Below, in pieces: positions 8,850 through 18,004 of a stretch of 64,000 nt of DNA. The notes under the pieces were generated by a model that worked only from the letters and a program-made list of their open reading frames with translations, was not told the DNA's origin and did no database searches. Source of the stretch: Pelagomonas calceolata (lineage: Eukaryota; Sar; Pelagophyceae; Pelagomonadales; Pelagomonadaceae); NCBI GenBank assembly GCA_918797485.1, contig CAKKNE010000002.1, forward strand, positions 3,934,501-3,998,500, in the 5' to 3' direction. Numbering within the stretch: the first letter of the stretch is position 1; the number at the start of each line of letters is the position of its first letter. The position numbers and the translations under genes are program-made.

Positions 8850-9968
8850 CTAGTGTCCGACGATGCCCCCGGCCTTCTCGGCCTCGCGCCGCTTCTGCCC
8901 AATTTCCTTCTTCGTCTCGGCCCAGGCCTTCGGCAGCTCAATCCCAAAAGTCTCGCACTCCCGCACCACGTCCTCGCGCGGCAGCCCCTCGACCGGCGAC
9001 ACGACCCGATCATACCTATGCTTGAACGTGTGCAAGGCCTCGATGTTCGCCAGGTACTCCGTATCTCTTTTATGCGCGTCGATGAGGAACTTGCCCTTGA
9101 AGCCGATGGCGTCGGGCTTGCCTGTGTGTTTTCGTGTGTTTTTGCGCCCCCACGCCATCGACGCGGCCTCTCTCTGTTCTCTCGGCAGAGGCCTCGCGCT
9201 TACTGTCCGACGCGACCTGGCGGACGCCGTCGACGCACCGATGGGCTCCATCTCGTCCGACAACCGGTAGATCAAGGGTATTCCGGTAGGAATTTCAAAG
9301 TCCCGGATGTTCTCGATCGCGATGTTGTCCATATGTTGTACCAAGCAGCGAAGCGTGTTGTTGTGCGCCGCGACCAGTACCCTCTTACCCCGCCGCATCG
9401 CCGGGACAATATTGTCGACCCAATAAGGTAATACTCTCTCTTGACACATCCTCAAACTTTCACCAGTGGGCAGGGCGTTCGGCCCCAGGTGCTGGTACCT
9501 TCGATCCCGCCCCGTCCAGAAGGGGTGGTCGGGGCGCATGCCGATCGGCTTCTTGTCGAAGCCGCGCCGGAACTTCTGGAGCAGTTCCTCGCCCATCTGG
9601 TCTTTCACCTCCTGCTTCGACATGCCCGTTAAAGCCCCATAATGCCGCTCGTTCAACCGCCACGACCGTCGGACCGGAATCCAGTGCTGGTCGCAGCAGT
9701 GGAGCGCGCTCCACAAGGTTCGTACCGCGCGTTTCAATAACGAAGTATGCGCTTCGTCAAATTCGAAGCCGTGCCTTTTGAGCATTATGCCCGCGTGCGT
9801 CGCCTCCTCGCGGCCCTGCTCCGTGAGGTCCACGTCGACCCAACCTGTAAATCGTTTCGACGCGTTCCACTCGGACTGGCCGTGTCTTAATAACACGAGT
9901 AGGTGCTGGGCCCGCGTTTGTGCTTTGCGTGGTCTTTGTCGCGTGAGCAGTCGCGCGGCGCGGAGCAT
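8850..9968 (-). CDS. PGAM: Cofactor-dependent phosphoglycerate mutase with a C-terminal extension
   Basis: Exons 9968-9239 and 9121-8850, giving 333 residues. The first ATG is at 9968; codons further upstream rely on a non-ATG start. Catalyses 3-phosphoglycerate to 2-phosphoglycerate in glycolysis through a phosphohistidine. Motifs: LLRHGQSEWN (about 28-37, catalytic His), RLNERHYGALTGMSK (about 105-119) and VAAHNNTLR (second His; most enzymes have AHGNSLR). Residues 1-22 are Arg-rich and could be an organelle presequence. The normal family ends near EIPTGIPLIYRL; here about 85 more residues follow (from KPDAIGFKGKFLID), seen in some algal and bacterial forms. The 117-base intron is a multiple of three, so the frame stays open through it, but splicing restores EPIGKPDAIGF without the Arg/Ser-rich insert. 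Confidence 0.92.
   Translation of the reverse strand: MLRAARLLTRQRPRKAQTRAQHLLVLLRHGQSEWNASKRFTGWVDVDLTEQGREEATHAGIMLKRHGFEFDEAHTSLLKRAVRTLWSALHCCDQHWIPVRRSWRLNERHYGALTGMSKQEVKDQMGEELLQKFRRGFDKKPIGMRPDHPFWTGRDRRYQHLGPNALPTGESLRMCQERVLPYWVDNIVPAMRRGKRVLVAAHNNTLRCLVQHMDNIAIENIRDFEIPTGIPLIYRLSDEMEPIGASTASARSRRTVSARPLPREQREAASMAWGRKNTRKHTGKPDAIGFKGKFLIDAHKRDTEYLANIEALHTFKHRYDRVVSPVEGLPREDVVRECETFGIELPKAWAETKKEIGQKRREAEKAGGIVGH
9122..9238 (-). mobile_element. Introner-type intron in the phosphoglycerate mutase gene
   Basis: Minus-strand intron of 117 bases: donor GTGCGTCGACGG at 9238, acceptor ending ACACACAG at 9122. It carries the core CGCGTCGATGGCG (9165-9153) and, just after the donor, the similar GCGTCGACGGCG. 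The phase is 1 (AT C-G / GC-AAG), joining Ile-Gly-Lys. Both the core and the donor (GTGCG...) recur in other introns of the window. Confidence 0.75.
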
Positions 9969-10427
9969 GGTGTGCTCTGGCAGTGCGTTGCTCTTGCAAT
10001 GCAATGCAACTACCGCTTAGGTTTGAATTTTGAGCTGCGGTCTGCAAGGCCGATGAATTATTATTAATGAACAGTGACTTGCCGTTCTAAACTGCCGCGT
10101 CGGCTTCGCGTACGCTGCTCAGAGCTAGGCTGGTGTGTGGCATGATGAGCTCCTCGAGCAAATCGCGCCCGGTGCTCGAGAGGTCTCTACTTCGACTTGA
10201 TATGTATCCCTTCACGGTGCGACGCATGGCTGGCCCTGAAAAAATGCGGCTCGTAGCTTTGGAGACGTGCCCCAGGCGAGCTATTTTGGTCCGCAATTAC
10301 GGCACGCACAGCTGCGTGCACGCCGCGGCTGCAGCAGTATTCGACGCATCGCTGCGTTTCCTGTCGCTATCCGAAGTTTGAACCGTCGCCGCGACCGGCA
10401 GCAGGAGTACAAGCAGTAGCAGCCAGC
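9969..10427. other. Divergent spacer between phosphoglycerate mutase and PheRS alpha
   Basis: 459 bases. Short ORFs here have no similarity I recognise and poor codon character. No copy of the nine-fold promoter motif and no clear TATA box is visible. Confidence 0.5.
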
Positions 10428-12076
10428 ATGGCGCCGGCGACACCAGATCTCGAGGCCCAGGTCCTCGCGGCCTTACAATCAACGCCAAAATTCGACACCT
10501 ACGCGCAAGCCAAGGCGTTAAATGTCGACCACCAGGCGCTCGTCGGAGCCGTCAAGTCGTTATGGGCCGACGGCTACGTGACCATGGACCAGAAGAGTTG
10601 TTCGTGGCTCAACGCCACGAAGGAGGGCTGCGACATCTCGAAGAACGGCTCGCCGGAGTATAAAGTGTATGCCGCGGTCTCCGCGGCCGGATCACTACCC
10701 GTCGCGGACCTCGAGAAGAGTGTAGGCAAGGCCAGCGCCAAGGTCGGTCTTGGTGCCGCCATGAGAGAAAAATGGCTCAAGAAGGGTGGAGACGGTAGCC
10801 TGTCGGTGGCGAAGGAAGGGGTTGCCGACGCGACGCGCAAGATGCTCGAGCCCTTCGTTGGATTGAGCGAGCCGCCGGCGACGCCTCCAGTACTACAAGC
10901 GAACGACGAGAAGCAATTATTAAGACGAAAATTACTCAAAAAAGAGACTTTGAAACAGTTCGAGGTCGCGAAGGGTGCCAATTATTCCTTGGAACGCAAA
11001 AGGAAGCAGGGCGACTTGTCGGTGGACATGTTGAGAGATGGGTCCTGGAAGACGGCGGATTTTAAGGCCTACAACTATAACGCCGTCGGCGCGCCCGTCG
11101 GCGGCGGCTACTTCCAGCCTTTGTTGAAAGTGAGGGCAGAGTTCAGAAAAATATTGATGGGCATGGGCTTCGAGGAGATGCCGACCTCCAAATGGGTCGA
11201 ATCGAGTTTCTGGAACTTCGACGCGCTCTTCCAGCCGCAGTCGCATCCGGCTAGGGATGCCCACGACACGTTTTTTGTCAAGGAGCCCGCTTCCACGCTG
11301 AAGTGGCCCGCGGACTACTACGAGCGCGTGAAGAACATGCATGTAAGTGGTGGTAGTGGTAGTATCGGCCACCGGTGCCCGTTCGACGAGGGTGAGGCTC
11401 GGAAACAAATATTAAGGACGCATACCACGGCGGTGTCGGCTAGGATGTTGTACCAGCTCGCGAACCGCGAGGGCGGCTTCCGGCCGGCGAAGTACTTTTC
11501 GATCGACCGCGTGTTCCGGAACGAGACGATGGTGCGCGTCGGCGTCCCTTTTGTATTTTGATTCGCGTCGATGGCGCGATGTGGCGCGGCCGCGACGCCG
11601 TCGGCGCGGTGATGCCGACCCCCCCGCACGCCATCGACGCGATACACAAGACGCGACCCCCAACAACGCAGGACTCGACGCACCTCTGCGAGTTCCACCA
11701 GGTCGAGGGCCTCGTCGCGGACTACGACCTGAATCTAGGTAATCTCAAGTGCATCATCCGGACCTTCTTCGCCGAGATTGGGATTACGCAGCTGCGCTTC
11801 AAGCCCGCGTTCAACCCCTACACCGAGCCGTCGATGGAGGTGTTCGGCTACCATCCCGACTTAAAAAAGTGGACGGAGATCGGGAACTCGGGCATCTTCC
11901 GGCCGGAGATGCTCGCACCCATGGGGCTGCCGCCGAACGTGAGGGTGATCGCGTGGGGCTTATCGCTCGAGCGGCCGACGATGATCAAGTACCGCATCGA
12001 CAACATTAGGGATCTGTTCGGGCACAAGGCCGAGCTCGCGAAGACGGAAGCGGCGCCGATCTGCGTGTTCCCCTAG
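10428..12076 (+). CDS. FARSA: Cytosolic phenylalanyl-tRNA synthetase, alpha subunit
   Basis: Exons 10428-11531 and 11672-12076 give 502 residues, close to the 508 of the human protein. It is the catalytic subunit that charges tRNA-Phe in an alpha2-beta2 enzyme. The N-terminal part has winged-helix-like DNA/RNA-binding repeats (about 1-150). The class II core shows motif 1 ([20 protein letters not shown]), motif 2 ([20 protein letters not shown], which spans the exon junction) and motif 3 ([14 protein letters not shown] with one change: [10 protein letters not shown]). [12 protein letters not shown] matches the conserved substrate-binding segment. The phase-0 junction after FRNETM restores the family sequence exactly, which fixes both splice sites. 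Confidence 0.95.
11532..11671 (+). mobile_element. Introner with perfect 13-base inverted repeats, in the PheRS alpha gene
   Basis: 140 bases from donor GTGCGCGTCGG to acceptor CAACAACGCAG, phase 0. Inside it CGCGTCGATGGCG at 11564-11576 is matched exactly by its reverse complement CGCCATCGACGCG at 11629-11641, like terminal inverted repeats of a tiny non-autonomous DNA transposon. It interrupts the highly conserved motif 2 of the enzyme, so it must be removed precisely. Confidence 0.85.
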
Positions 12077-12278
12077 TGTAAGCTTTCGGATACGCGTAGT
12101 TCTTCGCCCTGGGAACGGGTTTTTCAGCTTATGGCGACTCTTTTAGGACGCCCGAGCACGACCTGACAGCACAGTTTAGGGCAGGCGTCTAACAAAGGTG
12201 TGGCCCTGTCGCTCCTCGCGTCCCGGGAGGCCGCTGTTCAGCGACACGAAACGTCGAAACCACCCACTGCAATTGGCT

Positions 12279-13331
12279 ATGGCGAAGAAGAACTACTACG
12301 CGGTCGCCTCGGGCAAAAGGACCGGCATTTTCGACTCGTGGGACGAGGCCAGGCCCTTAGTGGAGAGAGTCCGCGGCGCGCTACACAAAGGCTTCGCGAC
12401 GCGCGACGAGGCGGAGAAATGGCTCGCGGAGCAATCTGGCGGCAGAGGCGCGGAACCGGCGCCGGGCGACGCGGCGCCCGGGGCGCCGCCGCCGCGCCCG
12501 CGGCTCGGGAAGACGAAGGTCGGCCGTCCGGCCGGGAACCGCGACGTCGCCGCCGACCTCGCGGCCGCGATGCCCGAGGCCCTGGCGCGCCAGCGGCGGG
12601 ACGTAGCGAGGAGCGCGCCCTCTCCGGCGGCCGGCGAGCGGCGCGACTTCGGCCTCAACCTGCCGGCCACCGCGTCGCGCGACGCCTACCGGAACGCCGT
12701 GGGCGCATTCCCGGGCATGGCGGCCCACCGGCGCCCGGCCGCGCCCCCCGTCGCCGGGGCGCCGCCGCTGCGCCGGCGCGACGGGCCGTCCGTGGGGGAT
12801 TTGCTAGAGGGACCGCCCAAGAAGAAGGCCCGGGCCGACACCGCGCCGGCGCCCTATCGGCCGAGGCTGACGTCAGCTGGTATAATACCGGCCGAGAATG
12901 GTGAGACGTACTTATACGGCGTGCCCCTGGGGCCGCCCCGAGGGATCACGGGGAACTCCGAAAAATTTGACCGTTTGCCGGCGCGCGACCAAGAGGTGTG
13001 CAGGGCGAGAGACGACTTTGATGCTAATGACGGAGAATACTTTCCTAACCTAACGGGCACACTTACGGACTGGGAGAATGAGATTTACTTGTATCTCCTC
13101 AAGCAGTACGGCCAGCCCCTGACAGGAAACTTCTACGCGGTTCGTGAGTTCAAACGGGAATTCGGATATCGCAAGTGGGAGTCGGTGAGAACTCACGTTA
13201 ACCGGTTCAACGGGGGCCAGACGACGCACAAGACGGGACCCCGGGGCGGCAAGATCAAGAGCACGGTGTACAAGGATTGGGTCGCGGCGCACGGGGGCGA
13301 GTGGGTCGGGTTCCAGTGGCGGCCCTTATGA
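12279..13331 (+). CDS. Protein with an RNase H1-type hybrid-binding domain, no RNase H domain seen
   Basis: 350 residues from ATG 12279 (an 81-base upstream extension would need a GTG start). Residues 1-50 are a clear RNase H1 hybrid-binding domain: KNYYAVASGKRTGIF, SWDEARPLV and GFATRDEAEKWL follow the family pattern of an aromatic pair, GIF/IY.SW, and F.T..EAE.F. In RNase H1 this fold binds RNA-DNA hybrids. The middle (60-210) is Pro/Ala/Arg-rich with a likely nuclear signal (PPKKKARAD). The C-terminal 120 residues form a separate folded region (WENEIYLYLLKQYGQ, FGYRKWESVRTHVNRFN) that I do not recognise and that lacks the acidic catalytic residues of RNase H. Binding to hybrids or double-stranded RNA is inferred. 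Confidence 0.75.
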   Translation: MAKKNYYAVASGKRTGIFDSWDEARPLVERVRGALHKGFATRDEAEKWLAEQSGGRGAEPAPGDAAPGAPPPRPRLGKTKVGRPAGNRDVAADLAAAMPEALARQRRDVARSAPSPAAGERRDFGLNLPATASRDAYRNAVGAFPGMAAHRRPAAPPVAGAPPLRRRDGPSVGDLLEGPPKKKARADTAPAPYRPRLTSAGIIPAENGETYLYGVPLGPPRGITGNSEKFDRLPARDQEVCRARDDFDANDGEYFPNLTGTLTDWENEIYLYLLKQYGQPLTGNFYAVREFKREFGYRKWESVRTHVNRFNGGQTTHKTGPRGGKIKSTVYKDWVAAHGGEWVGFQWRPL

Positions 13332-13436
13332 GGACTAAATAAGAATGCGAGTTCATAATATTATCTCTCATCGCATATGGCAGCTTGTGCTCGCGCCAAA
13401 GTGGCTCACAGTTTTCTTATACAGCCACCAACGGCG

Positions 13437-14711
13437 TCATGACCCGTCCCATGGCGCCCCGAGCGGCGTCGGCCGCACGACCGACGCGACGAGGTCCGGC
13501 CGGGTACACGCGCCCGTCCCGTTCGCGGGCGGCCGGCCCGGGTCGCGCGCGACGCAGGCGCACGCCGTCTGCGCGGTACCGGGCAGGCGGCAGCAGCCGT
13601 GGGTCCGGTCGCGGCAGCACGGCTTCAGAGGCGGTACTGTCGGGTCGTCGCGGGCGCCGCGGTCCAGGAGCCGCAGCGCGGCCTCGGTCGCGGGCGACGC
13701 CTTCGCGTCCAGCTTCCGAGCTTGGGCGTCGAGCAGCGCGCGCCACGCGCTCCTCACCCACGGCTGCCGCAGGTCCAGCTTGTGGCCGCACGCGTGGCGC
13801 CGAAATATGTTGGGGTCCGTGCACCACGACTGCGTGCAGCCCCAGCAGTCTAGGTAGACTTGGCGTAGTTTCAAAAACGCCGCCGCCGCGCGAAGGATCG
13901 TCGGCGCGGCGACCTCGTGCGCGACGCCGCCGAAGACGCGCGCCGCCCTCGCGAGGTACGAAAACGCCTGCCGCGGCGCGTGGAACAAGTCGGCCTGGGC
14001 GGCGCAGACTTCGGCCGTGCCGAGTTCTCGGGCGGCTTCCTTGGCGAAATCGCGCACGCCGTGGCCCCAGGTCCAGTCTTGTTCATTCACGAGGTCCTCG
14101 AAACTCAGACACCCTTTGCCGTAGATGCGCAGGTGTTGGGACTCCGGCGGAGGCCCGGTCGGCGGCGCGTTGAGGCCCGCCGCGAGCGTCCAGATCGCGT
14201 CCGAGGGGAGCAAGCCTTTCGCAACCCGCCGCTGGAACGCGAGAGGCTGGATCCAGAAGTCCATGTGCGCCACGAGGACGCCCGACGGCGCGCGCGTGTG
14301 GCGCCAGGCCTTGCGCAGCCACTCCTTTCTCGGAGCGAAGACGTCTGCTCCATCAGCCTCCGCGAGATCCTCAAACAACCGCGCGTAGGTGGGCGTCCGG
14401 TGTTCGGCCCCAGCCCGGTCGACGAGGCAGCCCAGGCCGTGGGCGTCACAGTCGGTGGCGTTCAGCGGGGCGCAGGGGACCTGGCGCGGTCCGGCCCTGC
14501 CGTGGTAGACGCGGCCGCACCCCGGCTGGGGCCAGATGACGTACGCGACGCCGCCAAAGAACCGCTCGTAGCGGCGCGTGAGGTAGAAGCGGTCGCGCCG
14601 GGCTACGGTGAGGACGAGCAGCACTTTTTGGAGTGGTTGGTGCTGTCTCTGCTGTTGGGGCGTGGCGTTGGTTATCGCTGCCAGCAGGAGTGTCGCCCGC
14701 CACGGCTGCAT
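13437..14711 (-). CDS. Secreted Cys-rich protein of unknown function
   Basis: 424 residues, ATG 14711-14709. It opens with a likely signal peptide (MQPWRATLLLAAITNA). The body contains hydrophobic strands (KVLLVLTVARRD, GVAYVIWPQPG, GVLVAHMDFWIQPLAFQ) with an Asp that recalls, but does not prove, a glycosyltransferase fold. The last 170 residues are Cys-rich (LDCWGCTQSWC, KPCCRDRTHGCC) with a further cluster TACACVARD, suggesting disulfides and an extracellular or lumenal place. I do not recognise the family. A rearranged partial copy of its 5' half lies at 16573-17054. It has no intron, although that copy carries a 115-base insertion. Confidence 0.7.
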   Translation of the reverse strand: MQPWRATLLLAAITNATPQQQRQHQPLQKVLLVLTVARRDRFYLTRRYERFFGGVAYVIWPQPGCGRVYHGRAGPRQVPCAPLNATDCDAHGLGCLVDRAGAEHRTPTYARLFEDLAEADGADVFAPRKEWLRKAWRHTRAPSGVLVAHMDFWIQPLAFQRRVAKGLLPSDAIWTLAAGLNAPPTGPPPESQHLRIYGKGCLSFEDLVNEQDWTWGHGVRDFAKEAARELGTAEVCAAQADLFHAPRQAFSYLARAARVFGGVAHEVAAPTILRAAAAFLKLRQVYLDCWGCTQSWCTDPNIFRRHACGHKLDLRQPWVRSAWRALLDAQARKLDAKASPATEAALRLLDRGARDDPTVPPLKPCCRDRTHGCCRLPGTAQTACACVARDPGRPPANGTGACTRPDLVASVVRPTPLGAPWDGS

Positions 14712-15329
14712 GCTCTTCGAGTCACATGCTGCCCGGCACCACGTATGCGCTCAGTAAATGCTCTGCCTGCAGAGAGGCTGCATGCAGAGCTGCCTGCCTC
14801 TCCCTGGCCCTGATGCTAGAGGCCGCGTCACCCGAGCGCTGATCAGCGAGAGCCCGCCTTGATGCGTCGCCGGAGTGCCCGACGAGTGCTAGGTCACTCC
14901 CTATTTTAATCTAGCAGAAATGAATGTACGACGCGGGGGCCCCGAGGATCGCCCAGGACCATCCCCAGGGTAAGGATTAGCACGTAGCTTCGGCGTAGCC
15001 CGAGCGGTCTCTTTGTATGTAGGGTCGGTATAGGGTACATGTATTTTTAGGGATTATTTATTTATTTTCCCAATATACATATGTATGTGTACCTTAGGGG
15101 TCGGTGAGGGTAAATGCACTTTTTTGCGACTAATTTTTTAGGGTCGTCCTAATATTTACGGTCCGTATAGGGTAAAATGTATTGGTTAACGTATTTTTGG
15201 ATTATATATGTCCTTGACTGCTCGGCGTTCGGTCATCGTTTTTGGCATTGCGCCCAACGGCCTTGAAAATTGGTCTGCTTGACGTACGGGCCCTCCCAAG
15301 CCAAAAAAAAGCAAAAAGAAAGCGAAGCA
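14712..15329. other. AT-richer spacer inside duplication copy A
   Basis: Upstream region of the secreted-protein gene. Bases 15010-15210 are much richer in A/T than the surroundings and contain several TAGGG words (for example TATAGGGTA, TTTTTAGGG), but they are not a tandem telomere array. No ORF of note. The same sequence is at 17055-17672. Confidence 0.5.
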
Positions 15330-15400
15330 TCGTTCAGCCGGGAATCGAACCCGGGGACAGTCGATGGCAACGACTGATGTTGCCACTACATCACTAAACG
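15330..15400 (-). tRNA. tRNA-Gly(GCC), copy 1
   Basis: 71 bases including the discriminator A. Cloverleaf: acceptor CGTTTAG/CTGAACG (7 pairs, one G-T), D arm ATGT-AGTGGCA-ACAT, anticodon arm AGTCG-TTGCCAT-CGACT with anticodon GCC, five-base variable loop, T arm CCGGG-TTCGATT-CCCGG. CCA is not encoded. Downstream on the minus strand come runs of five and eight T, fitting RNA polymerase III termination. Confidence 0.93.
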
Positions 15401-16202
15401 TGTTTTGGCGCGCGTGGATGGTTGTTTTACCAGGGATGCTGGTTCAGCTGTGGGGAGACCTGGCTAACTTTAGCTTAGCAGTTCTGTTTCGTCGCGGCGG
15501 AATTTAGCAAAGTAGCAAAGCGAGGCGGCATTTAAAAAAACAATATAGGGCGCGCGCGTGCAAGTGCCCGTGTACAGGCAGCAGCGACCCGAAGACAGCA
15601 AAATCGGCACTCAAAGCGCTGCAAAAAGCGGGAGACCGGAGCAGCAGCGTAAGCACCATGGGGCGACAGCAAAGCAGCAGGGTGGTGGTATTCAGGGCGG
15701 TCGCGGCGATGGCGTAACGGTGGGGCAGACACTCTCGGCGGGCTCCGTCGGGGCGGCGTCGCAGTGGCGCCATCTTCGCGCGGGCTGGGCGGCGCCGCTG
15801 CCGGTGAGTCCATGCGCCTCCCTATGCTCCCTATGTTGTTCTGCTGTCGCGCGTGAAGCGGGTGCAGGGCAGGCGGCCCGCCAGCGTCACCGGGTCGCTT
15901 GCGAAAGGCGCGGCGTGTTCCTCTCTGAGGCCGCTGAGCGAGGCCGTGGCGCGACATTCGACAACGCCCTCTTCGAAATCCGCCGGAAGCCGTCTGAGGC
16001 CGGCGCCCTCTCGACCGCGGGGGCTGCCCTTGTGCTGCGTGCGGTGCTCCGCCATGGCCGCGCGCGGTCAACAATGATGGGTAAACATTGTTGAGAAGCT
16101 GTGCTGTCGCCGGCACCGCTCCGCGCGCACGCCAAGGCCGAACTCGACGGCCGCGGGTTCATGTCGGCTAGTGGGTCTTTTCACTAGGCGACGAGTGAGG
16201 GG
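15401..16202. other. Spacer and duplicated unit of unclear content
   Basis: Overlapping ORFs of 178-194 codons exist on both strands, none with recognisable domains or convincing composition. The segment 15536-16064 is almost identical at 18217-18742. It includes the introner-core variant CGCGGCGATGGCG (15702-15714) and, at 15804, a textbook donor GGTGAGT, so a spliced gene is possible but I cannot reconstruct one. 16065-16202 shows only an inverted CTAGTG/CACTAG pair near 16168-16188. Confidence 0.4.
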
Positions 16203-16543
16203 CTAGCCCGCCATACACTCGACGAAAAAGCGCTGAGGACTAGCTAGCCCGCCATTCGCTCGACGAAAAAGCGCTGAGGACTAGCTAGCCTACCGCGCAC
16301 CCGGGCCCGTCGCGCAAGTGCTGAGGACTAGCTAGCCCGCCATGCGCTCGACGAAAAAGTGCTGAGGACTAGCTAGCCCGCCATTCGCTCGACGAAAAAG
16401 CGCTGAGGACTAGCTAGCCTACCGCGCACCCGGGCCCGTCGCGCAAGTGCTGAGGACTAGCTAGCCCGCCATACGCTCGACGAAAAAGTGCTGAGGACTA
16501 GCTAGCCCGCCACACGGCTTGACGAAAAAGTGCTGAGGACTAG
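16203..16543. repeat. Minisatellite with two unit types in a-a-b order
   Basis: Eight tandem units. Type a (41 bases, one 42) begins CTAGCCCGCCAT, contains CTCGACGAAAAAG and ends CTGAGGACTAG. Type b (47 bases) begins CTAGCCTACCGCG, contains CCCGGGCCCG and ends with the same 11 bases. Order: a 16203, a 16244, b 16285, a 16332, a 16373, b 16414, a 16461, a 16502. The 129-base triplet a-a-b is thus a higher-order repeat. Coding potential is poor. Confidence 0.9.
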
Positions 16544-16572
16544 CTAGTCCTCGGCCGCGCGGGGTGTCGTTG

Positions 16573-17054
16573 GGGCGCCGAGTTGGGGCGCCGGCGGAGG
16601 CACGGTCGGCGCCCGTTGAGGCCCGCCGCGAGCGTCCAGATGGCGTCCGAGGGGAGGAGGCCTCTCGCGACCCGGCGCTGCGCGGAAATTACATGGGAGT
16701 TACGAGCGACGCGTCGGCGACGCGTGTCTGAGACTTCTAAGCCACCGTCACGCCATCGCCGCGACCAGTTGCTTGAAAACACCGGCGCGCGCCTGAAACG
16801 CGAGGAGCTGGAGCCAGAAGTCCATGTGCGCCAGTGCAGCGCCACGCGACGCCATCGAGCGACGTGGCGTCGATCGATGGCATGCGGGTTCAGCTGCCGA
16901 AGAACCGCTCGTAGCGGCGCGTCAGGTAGAAGCGGTCGCGCCGGGCTACGGTGAGGACGAGCAGCACTTTTTGGAGTGGTTGGTGCTGTCTCTGTTGTTG
17001 GGGCGTGGCGTCGGTTATCGCTGCCAGCAGGAGTATTGCCCGCCACGGCTGCAT
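16573..17054 (-). pseudogene. Rearranged partial copy of the secreted-protein gene
   Basis: Matches the gene at 13437-14711: the first 52 codons from ATG 17054-17052, then AHMDFW onward, then RRVARGLLPSDAIWTLAAGLN. Relative to the parent, about 270 coding bases after RRYERFFG are replaced by about 70 bases (near 16828-16899) that contain an inverted repeat built on GCCATCGATCGACG. An extra 115 bases sit between the codons for Gln and Arg-Arg, and the copy runs out near 16573. The 3' two thirds of the gene is absent. I regard it as a pseudogene of a host gene, although a spliced short transcript is possible. Confidence 0.8.
16678..16792 (-). mobile_element. Introner inserted in the pseudogene copy, absent from the parent gene
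   Basis: 115 bases on the minus strand, starting GCGCGCGCCGG directly after CAG and ending CCGCGCAG. Contains the core variant CGCGGCGATGGCG (16763-16751). The parent gene reads CAG-CGGCGG straight through at 14235-14230. Left and right edges both have CAG, a possible 3-base target duplication. If used as an intron it would have a GC donor. Confidence 0.7.
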
Positions 17055-17672
17055 GCTCTTCGAGTCACATGCTGCCCGGCACCACGTATGCGCTCAGGAA
17101 ATGCTCTGCCTGCAGAGAGGCTGCATGCAGAGCTGCCTGCCTCTCCCTGGCCCTGATGCTAGAGGCCGCGTCACCCGAGCGCTGATCAGCGAGAGCCCGC
17201 CTTGATGCGTCGCCGGAGTGCCCGACGAGTGCTAGGTCACTCCCTATTTTAATCTAGCAGAAATGAATGTACGACGCGGGGGCCCCGAGGATCGCCCAGG
17301 ACCATCCCCAGGGTAAGGATTAGCACGTAGCTTCGGCGTAGCCCGAGCGGTCTCTTTGTATGTAGGGTCGGTATAGGGTACATGTATTTTTAGGGATTAT
17401 TTATTTATTTTCCCAATATACATATGTATGTGTACCTTAGGGGTCGGTGAGGGTAAATGCACTTTTTTGCGACTAATTTTTTAGGGTCGTCCTAATATTT
17501 ACGGTCCGTATAGGGTAAAATGTATTGGTTAACGTATTTTTGGATTATATATGTCCTTGACTGCTCGGCGTTCGGTCATCGTTTTTGGCATTGCGCCCAA
17601 CGGCCTTGAAAATTGGTCTGCTTGACGTACGGGCCCTCCCAAGCCAAAAAAAAGCAAAAAGAAAGCGAAGCA

Positions 17673-17743
17673 TCGTTCAGCCGGGAATCGAACCCGGGGA
17701 CAGTCGATGGCAACGACTGATGTTGCCACTACATCACTAAACG
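17673..17743 (-). tRNA. tRNA-Gly(GCC), copy 2
   Basis: Same 71-base sequence and cloverleaf as copy 1 at 15330, anticodon GCC, with the same T-run terminator downstream. First unit of the 332-base tandem pair. Confidence 0.93.
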
Positions 17744-18004
17744 TGTTTTACAGCGTGGGATAGCTGGTTGTTTTACCAGGGATAGCTGGTTCAGCTGTGG
17801 GGAGACCTGGCTAACTTTAGCTTATAAATTGTTTCGTCGCGGCGGAATTTAGCAAAGTAGCAAAGCGAGGCGGCACGCGAAAAAACAATTGACTGCTCGG
17901 CGTTCGGTCATCGTTTTTGGCATTGCGCCCAACGGCCTTGAAAATTGGTCTGCTTGACGTACGGGCCCTCCCAAGCCAAAAAAAAGCAAAAAGAAAGCGA
18001 AGCA

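Larger units (their letters stand above)
14557..16064. repeat. Segmental duplication, copy A (1.5 kb)
   Basis: Near-identical to 16900-18742 in the same orientation, offset 2343 bases at the left end. It holds the first 52 codons of the secreted-protein gene, its upstream region, a tRNA-Gly gene and about 660 bases beyond. Differences are a handful of substitutions and small indels around 15401-15535, so the event is recent. Confidence 0.9.

Noticed and set aside
8850-10004. Reading phosphoglycerate mutase as one uninterrupted 384-residue frame
   Set aside because: The in-frame 117 bases at 9122-9238 have a GT donor, AG acceptor and the introner core, and code an Arg/Ser-rich insert foreign to the family; also the first codon would be TTG.
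10087-10296. 69-codon ORF in the PGAM/PheRS spacer
   Set aside because: Short, no domain, and placed where two promoters are expected.
15010-15210. TAGGG words as an interstitial telomere
   Set aside because: The words are irregularly spaced and mixed with other AT-rich sequence; no tandem TTAGGG array exists.
15532-16116. 194-codon ORF on the minus strand and 178-codon ORF on the plus strand
   Set aside because: They overlap each other, have no recognisable domain and mixed composition; their repetition at 18149-18924 follows from the segmental duplication.
16540-17046. 168-codon minus-strand ORF in the pseudogene region
   Set aside because: It reads the duplicated gene in the wrong frame; the correct frame starts at 17054.
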